A DNA stretch of 28,005 nt. It comes from DATJPD01 sp036394195 (GTDB taxonomy: Bacteria > Pseudomonadota > Alphaproteobacteria > CACIAM-22H2). The stretch's first letter is position 1. Each line of letters opens with the position of its first letter. Positions 24,162-28,005 of this stretch are shown here, piece by piece. The notes beneath the pieces are model-generated. The model was not told where the DNA came from and did not search any database. It was given only the letters and a program-made list of their open reading frames with translations. The stretch is taken from contig DASWFO010000220.1 in assembly GCA_036394195.1 (NCBI GenBank), forward strand, positions 1-28,005, given 5' to 3'. A program made the position numbers and the translations under genes.

Positions 24162-25202
24162 ATGGCGTTCGACAACGCTGACCTGCCGGTGACGGCCAGC
24201 CCCCGATCGTCCGACGCGCTGGTCGACGTCCGCGATCTGACGGTGACGTTCGTGAGCCGCGAAAGCTCGACGCGGGCCGTCAACGGAGTTTCCTTTACCC
24301 TCGCGGCCGGCGAGGTCCTTTGCATCATTGGCGAATCCGGATCCGGCAAGTCGGTGACGTTACGGGCGCTGATGGGCCTCCTGCCGCCGACACACACGCG
24401 CCTCAGCGGCGGCGTTCGGGTCGGCGAGCACGACATCCTCGCGATGACGGACCGGCAGCTCCGCGAGGTGCGCGGTTCGCGGATTTCGATGATCTTTCAG
24501 GAGCCGATGACGGCGCTCGACCCGGTCTACACCATCGGCGAGCAGATCACCGAAACCGTGATCCGGCACGAGGGCTGCTCGAAAGCCGCAGCCCTGCAGC
24601 GGGCGCTGGAGCTTCTGCAGCTCGTCAAGATCCCGTCCGCGGAGCGTCGGCTTCGCGCGTACCCACACGAGCTGTCCGGCGGCCTGCGGCAGCGCGCGAT
24701 GATTGCCGTTGCGCTGTCGTGCCGGCCCAGCCTGCTGCTTGCCGATGAACCGACCACGGCCCTTGACGCGACCGTGCAGATCCAGGTGCTGGTCCTGTTG
24801 CGCAAGCTTCAGCAAGAGCTCGGCATGGCAGTCATCTTTGTCACGCACGATCTTGGCGTCGCCGCGCAGATCGCGGACAAGGTCGCCGTGATGTATGCCG
24901 GCCGGATCGTGGAATTCGGCCGGGTGGACTCTGTCCTACTGCGTCCCCGTCATCCTTACACGATCGGCATGCTCGCCTCGACGGTTCACGGTCAGCCTCG
25001 CGGCCGCGATATCGAGGCCATCCCCGGCAGCCCGCCGGATCTCCGCCGGCTCGTCCGCGGCTGCAGTTTCGCGCCGCGATGCAAATTTGCAGCACCCGCC
25101 TGCTCCGCGAGCGTGCCGCCCGCGGTCGTGATCGGCGACGAACGATACGCCTGCTGCTTTCGCACCGACGAAGTCGCGGACGGTGCGCTCGAGCACCGCT
25201 GA
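24162..25202 (+). CDS. ABC transporter ATP-binding protein, DppD type
   Basis: 346-aa ATPase subunit. Walker A GESGSGKSV (57-65), Q-loop FQEPMTALDP, signature LSGGLRQR (171-178), Walker B LLADEPTTALD (191-202, catalytic E196), H-loop H229 in VTHDLGV. C-terminal Cys cluster (CSFAPRCKFAAPAC, from 301; CC at 331-332) as in peptide-type ATPases. It starts 16 bp after the DppF-type gene and completes the transporter. No intrinsic terminator follows its stop immediately; the first strong one is about 280 bp downstream (25478-25517). Confidence 0.94.
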   Translation: MAFDNADLPVTASPRSSDALVDVRDLTVTFVSRESSTRAVNGVSFTLAAGEVLCIIGESGSGKSVTLRALMGLLPPTHTRLSGGVRVGEHDILAMTDRQLREVRGSRISMIFQEPMTALDPVYTIGEQITETVIRHEGCSKAAALQRALELLQLVKIPSAERRLRAYPHELSGGLRQRAMIAVALSCRPSLLLADEPTTALDATVQIQVLVLLRKLQQELGMAVIFVTHDLGVAAQIADKVAVMYAGRIVEFGRVDSVLLRPRHPYTIGMLASTVHGQPRGRDIEAIPGSPPDLRRLVRGCSFAPRCKFAAPACSASVPPAVVIGDERYACCFRTDEVADGALEHR

Positions 25203-25477
25203 TGGGCGGCGGCTGTGCACCTTGAATTCGCGAGGTCTTATTGGTGGCTGCGGGGGATTTCAACCCGTTGGCCATCGCCGGAGCCGCCCGCCCCCCTGAA
25301 TCCGGTGCAATACTGCAATTGTTTTTCCAAGTCGCTGAAAAGCTTCGGCGATCGGCCACAAAAGAATTGCACAGGGTCGTTTTCGCGAATGCAATTCTGC
25401 AATCCTGTCCAGGTGCCGCGCCGTCTCGTTTCGCGCGATTGAAAGAGCCGGCGAATCCCATTACACGGTAGAAATTG
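25203..25477. other. Non-coding stretch downstream of the ABC operon
   Basis: 275 bp without a convincing gene, probably the long 3' UTR of the ABC operon or a separate small RNA ending at the terminator at 25478. Structure seen: a doublet motif TGCAAT-NC-TGCAAT at 25306-25319 recurs at 25390-25403, and GAATTGCA (25364-25371) is inverted at TGCAATTC (25390-25397). Open frames here (for example 25241-25471) lack an RBS and have unusual codon use. Confidence 0.45.
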
Positions 25478-25518
25478 AAGCTGGCGAGGTGTGTCCACCT
25501 TCGCCGGCTTTTTTATTT
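25478..25518 (+). terminator. Strong intrinsic terminator
   Basis: Imperfect 13-14 bp stem: AAGCTGGCGA-GGTG (25478-25491) pairs with CACC-TTCGCCGGCTT (25496-25510) with one G-U pair and one bulged T, loop TGTC. Six Ts follow (25509-25514) then ATTT. It terminates + strand transcription of the ABC operon or of an RNA from the preceding 275 bp. The 3' arm is also perfectly complementary to an upstream strand (25446-25455), giving an alternative fold. Confidence 0.8.
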
Positions 25519-25524
25519 GAAGCT

Positions 25525-25692
25525 CATTCCTTGGTCCCTCAAACGCCGGGCGCGGCACCGGCAAATCGCGCTGCGCGATTGTGCCTGCCGGGCCGCTTGG
25601 CTCCGCGCCCATTAGGGCGCGCGGCTGCGGTCGCAGCCGTGATCTAAGGCCCGACGAGACGAAGCGTCGGGCTGTTTCTTCATCTCACCCCC
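25525..25692. repeat. Four-hairpin structured repeat, copy 1
   Basis: 168-bp unit, directly followed by copy 2. It starts CATTCCTTGGTCCCTCAAAC and ends TTTCTTCATCTCACCCCCC. Hairpins in order: a nested stem (AATCGCG-CTG-CGCGATT at 25564-25580 inside CCGGCA/TGCCGG); CGCGCCC-ATTA-GGGCGCG (25604-25621); CGGCTGCG-GT-CGCAGCCG (25622-25639); GCCCGACG-8 nt-CGTCGGGC (25649-25672). It differs from copy 2 mainly in the first hairpin and in a 5-bp insertion in the last loop. Not coding: no RBS and reading frame not preserved between copies. Confidence 0.8.
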
Positions 25693-25829
25693 CATTCCTT
25701 AGTCCCTCAAACGCCGGGCGGACCGCATCCGCGGTCCTTGGCTCCGCGCCCATTAGGGCGCGCGGCTGCAGTCGCAGCCGTGATCTAAGGCCCGACGAAG
25801 CGTCGGCCCGTTTCTTCATCTCACCCCCT
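25693..25829. repeat. Four-hairpin structured repeat, copy 2
   Basis: 137-bp unit in tandem with copy 1, sharing the same ends and the last three hairpins. Hairpins: GGACCGC-ATCC-GCGGTCC (25720-25737), which replaces the nested stem of copy 1; CGCGCCC-ATTA-GGGCGCG (25745-25762); CGGCTGC-AGTC-GCAGCCG (25763-25780); CCGACG-AAG-CGTCGG (25792-25806). The loop ATTA is identical in both copies. Probably a dispersed palindromic intergenic element of this genome; I do not recognise a named family. Confidence 0.8.
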
Positions 25830-25834
25830 AAACC

Positions 25835-25923
25835 GGATCAACGGATCAACGGTTCTGAGAACCGCTTGAAGGCGCCCGACAATTCCCGCGTCAAACCGTT
25901 GACGTGTCCGTTGACCGTTGACG
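25835..25923. promoter_or_regulatory. Cluster of GATCAAC/GTTGAC motifs upstream of a small ORF
   Basis: Two GATCAAC copies (25836-25842, 25844-25850) and three GTTGAC copies (25898-25903, 25910-25915, 25917-25922) in near-inverted orientation, plus a perfect 15-bp palindrome CGGTTCTGAGAACCG (25850-25864) and a dyad CGTCAA-ACCG-TTGACG (25889-25904). The density of short direct and inverted motifs, ending 29 bp before an ORF with an RBS, looks like a multi-site regulator-binding region. Confidence 0.45.
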
Positions 25924-25951
25924 TTTCCCCTTCTCAACCTTGGAGAAAGCC

Positions 25952-26143
25952 ATGGACATGGTCACGGTTGACCTGCCGGCCCGCGCCCAGACATTCGAAC
26001 TCGCAACGCCAATCATCGAGCGCCCGAACGTATTCGACGCCGTGGTCTCGCGGACAGGGCTCTCGAGCGCCGCTGACGAACCTATCCTGGAATGCCCGCA
26101 GCGGGCCGCAGGCGGGCGAGGCGCGATGCCCGGTCGGCGTTGA
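25952..26143 (+). CDS. small ORF of unknown function
   Basis: Possible 63-aa protein beginning MDMVTVDLPARAQTFELATP. ATG 25952 has a good RBS (TTGGAGAAA, 4-8 nt upstream), and codons over the first 45 residues prefer G or C in third position, as real genes here do. The last 62 bp overlap the 3' end of the dehydrogenase gene on the other strand, so the tail may be a run-through of a truncated or decayed gene. No family recognised. It lies directly downstream of the motif cluster at 25835-25923. Confidence 0.45.
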   Translation: MDMVTVDLPARAQTFELATPIIERPNVFDAVVSRTGLSSAADEPILECPQRAAGGRGAMPGRR

Positions 26144-27092
26144 CCGACCCCGGCGGGGCGCGGCCGTGCACGATTTCGGCGACCTGGCGCACGGTCTCCA
26201 AGGCCTGATGGCCGGCAGCTTCGGGCGTCAGGCCGCCGATATGCGGGGTGGCGACGACGTCCGGCAGTGCCGCCAGGCCGGGCGACGGCATCTGGTCGGG
26301 TGCCCGGCCGACATCCAGCGCCGCACCGGCAATCCGGCCGCTTTTCAGCGCGTGCTCCAGCGCCGCCTCGTCGACGAGGTTGCCGCGCGACGCGTTGATG
26401 AAATACGCGGTCCGCCTCATGCGTGCGAACGCCGCCGCATCCATCAGATTCTCGGTCGCCTCGTCGGCAACCGCAAGACACACGACGAAGTCGGAGCCGT
26501 CGAGCAGCGTCGGCAGGTCGACCTGGTTCAGGCCAGGACTGTCGACGACGGCATGCGGGTCGCTCACCATGACATTCATGCCCAGGGCGATGGCCAGCGG
26601 GCAGAAGTAGCGGCCGATGGCACCATAGCCGATCACGCCGACCGTGCTGCCGTGGAGCTGCCGGCCCATCATTATGGGCGGCGCCTGCCCCGCACGATAG
26701 GCCAAGGTCGTATCGCTGATGTGTCGCGCCAGATCGACCATGGCGCCGACGATCCATTCGGCCACGGCCGGAACGAAGCCGCGGCTGGCCCGCGTCACCA
26801 GGACGCCGTTCCGCGACGCCGCCACGACGTCGACATTGCGGATATCAATCGCCACCCTCAGGAAGGCGACGAGGTCCGGCAGTGAGTCGAAGATCTCCGC
26901 GGGACCGGCGGTCGCGCGGTCGGACACGATGACATGACAACCGCGTGCCCGCTCGATGAGCTCCTGCGCGGTCCACGGCGCATCGCCGTCGTTGAGGCGA
27001 AGCGCGCCCAGGGCGCCGAGTTTCGCCACCGCGTCATCGCCGTAATAATGCGCGCGCGCCCCCTTCGGCATGGTCAGGACGATGTCGGCCAT
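26082..27092 (-). CDS. D-isomer-specific 2-hydroxyacid dehydrogenase-like protein
   Basis: 336-aa NAD(P)-dependent dehydrogenase of the PGDH/glyoxylate reductase fold. Rossmann fingerprint GVIGYGAIG (152-160), SDP after strand 2 (acid for NAD ribose, D178), FINASRGNLVDE with catalytic R236, TPHIGG with catalytic H284. The catalytic Glu normally in the DVFxxEP motif is not found: the segment reads DVGRAPDQ (A264 in its place, D266 nearby). Either D266 substitutes or activity is altered. ATG 27092 has a GGGAGGGAGG ribosome-binding site. Its 3' end overlaps a small + strand ORF by 62 bp. Physiological substrate unknown. Confidence 0.9.
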   Translation of the reverse strand: MADIVLTMPKGARAHYYGDDAVAKLGALGALRLNDGDAPWTAQELIERARGCHVIVSDRATAGPAEIFDSLPDLVAFLRVAIDIRNVDVVAASRNGVLVTRASRGFVPAVAEWIVGAMVDLARHISDTTLAYRAGQAPPIMMGRQLHGSTVGVIGYGAIGRYFCPLAIALGMNVMVSDPHAVVDSPGLNQVDLPTLLDGSDFVVCLAVADEATENLMDAAAFARMRRTAYFINASRGNLVDEAALEHALKSGRIAGAALDVGRAPDQMPSPGLAALPDVVATPHIGGLTPEAAGHQALETVRQVAEIVHGRAPPGSVNADRASRLARLRPAAGIPG

Positions 27093-27143
27093 GGTCGGGC
27101 ACCTCCCTCCCGGGCCGCGCGCGTCGCTGCAGCCCAGCTGGGC

Positions 27144-28005
27144 CTATTCCGCGGCGAGCGTGCGCACCTGTTCCTCTTCCGCCGCATCCTGCTTCCGACG
27201 CTTGCGGCGGCGGCGCATCCGGGTCTGCAGCCGGTCGAGGTACAGATAGACGACCGGGGTCGTGTACAGCGTCAGGACCTGGCTCAGCGCCAAGCCGCCG
27301 ACCATCGCGTAGCCGAGCGGCTGTCGCATCTCCGAGCCCGTCCCGGAGCCCAGCATCAGCGGAACGCCGGCCAGCATCGCCGCCGCCGTCGTCATCAGGA
27401 TCGGGCGAAACCGCAAGTGGCAGGCCTCGCGGATCGCCGTCAGGGGGTCGAGATGGCGGTCGCGTTCGGCCGAGATCGCGAAGTCCACCAGCATGATGCC
27501 GTTCTTCTTCACGATGCCGATCAGCAGGATGATGCCGATGATGCCGATCACGGACAGGTCCATATGCCCCGCGTTCAGCGCCAGCAGCGCGCCGACGCCG
27601 GCCGACGGCAGGGTGGACAGGATCGTGAGCGGGTGGATGAAGCTTTCGTAGAGCATGCCCAGGATGATGTAGACGACGATCAGCGCCGCCCCGATCAGAA
27701 TCGGCTCGCTCGAGAGCGAGCTCTGGAACGCCTGGGCGTTCCCCTGGAACGAGCGCAGCACGCTGCCCGGCATGTCGATCTCGTGCGCCGCCTCCGAAAT
27801 CGCCTCGACCGCCTCGCCCAGAGCCACGCCCGGGCTGAGGTTGAACGACAACGTCACGGCCGGAAACTGCCCCTGGTGCGCGACCGACAGCGGCCCCACC
27901 TTGTTCGAGTCGATGTCGACCAGGGACGACAGCGGGACCGCCCCACCGGTGAGCGGGGACTTAAGGTAGAGGCGGTCCAGAGTGCTCAGGTCGCGCTGCA
28001 GGTCC
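27144..28005 (-). CDS. RND multidrug efflux permease (C-terminal part, cut by window edge)
   Basis: C-terminal about 287 residues of a resistance-nodulation-division inner-membrane pump of the AcrB/MdtC type; the start lies beyond the right edge. The frame is open to 28005: the first residues read DLQRDLSTLDRLYLKSP, typical of the MdtB/MdtC periplasmic domain. Seen next: VTLSFNLSPGVALGEAV, then the second transmembrane bundle (IGAALIVVYIILGMLYESF, LLALNAGHMDLSVIGIIGIILLIGIVKKNGIMLVDF), the RFRPILMTTAAAMLAGVPLML motif and a basic/acidic cytoplasmic tail. The membrane fusion partner would lie upstream, outside the window. Terminates 51 bp before the dehydrogenase start. Confidence 0.93.
   Translation of the reverse strand, partial: DLQRDLSTLDRLYLKSPLTGGAVPLSSLVDIDSNKVGPLSVAHQGQFPAVTLSFNLSPGVALGEAVEAISEAAHEIDMPGSVLRSFQGNAQAFQSSLSSEPILIGAALIVVYIILGMLYESFIHPLTILSTLPSAGVGALLALNAGHMDLSVIGIIGIILLIGIVKKNGIMLVDFAISAERDRHLDPLTAIREACHLRFRPILMTTAAAMLAGVPLMLGSGTGSEMRQPLGYAMVGGLALSQVLTLYTTPVVYLYLDRLQTRMRRRRKRRKQDAAEEEQVRTLAAE

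Noticed and set aside
25238..25280. Stretch resembling the reverse complement of a tRNA 3' half
   Set aside because: Only a short partial match to memory, with no acceptor stem or anticodon arm; no tRNA fold can be built.
25525..25829. CRISPR array
   Set aside because: Only two long, unequal, palindrome-rich copies, with no short repeat/spacer periodicity and no cas genes.
25581..26885. 434-codon open frame on + strand spanning the repeats and the dehydrogenase antisense strand
   Set aside because: It runs through two copies of a hairpin repeat and then antisense to a clear dehydrogenase gene; no RBS and no recognisable domain.

Overview
The window is GC-rich, densely coded DNA with few long gaps and a strong preference for G or C at third codon positions. 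The gene families point to an alphaproteobacterium of the order Hyphomicrobiales, with a Bradyrhizobium/Rhodoplanes-like flavour: a TctC-type solute receptor, a VirA/VirG-like two-component pair, a DUF1127 protein, an orphan CoxL-like molybdenum hydroxylase subunit, and Dpp-type peptide transport. That placement is inferred from gene content, not from a marker gene. I found no rRNA, tRNA, CRISPR array or intact insertion sequence.

Layout. (a) 172-1212 (-) is a Tat-exported alpha/beta hydrolase. It is divergent from a tight catabolic operon at 1343-4422 (+): TctC-type receptor, LigI-like metal-dependent lactonase/amidohydrolase, enol-lactonase-like hydrolase, and a carboxymuconolactone decarboxylase-family protein. 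This looks like a set for taking up a carboxylate or aromatic ring-cleavage product and opening or decarboxylating lactones. (b) 4570-5019 (+) is a two-CBS-domain protein with a 7-bp-arm palindrome upstream, convergent with a LysR regulator (5050-5916, -). (c) 6020-11173 (+) holds a 26-codon leader overlapping a VirG-like response regulator, a small unknown protein, a di-heme cytochrome c peroxidase-like protein, a VirA-like kinase overlapping the peroxidase by 4 bp, and a DUF1127 protein. (d) 11225-13552 (-) is an orphan xanthine dehydrogenase/CoxL-family subunit, divergent from a DUF2252 protein coupled to a DadA-type FAD oxidoreductase. (e) 16020-17450 has a small unknown gene (-) and an LLM flavin monooxygenase-like gene (+) preceded by a perfect CRP-type dyad. 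(f) 17487-25202 has an unusual 565-aa asparaginase-fold protein (-), divergent from a complete five-gene oligopeptide-type ABC transporter (+). (g) 25203-25951 is a non-coding stretch with a strong terminator that has an alternative pairing partner, two tandem copies of a four-hairpin repeat, and a cluster of GTTGAC/GATCAAC motifs before a small ORF. (h) 26082-27092 (-) is a 2-hydroxyacid dehydrogenase-like protein, and 27144-28005 (-) is the C-terminal part of an RND efflux pump.

The most interesting parts are the VirA/VirG-like system built around a periplasmic di-heme peroxidase, the divergent asparaginase-like enzyme paired with a peptide transporter, and the structured intergenic region at 25.2-25.95 kb. 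Family calls come from motif reading and memory of the families; no database search was run.
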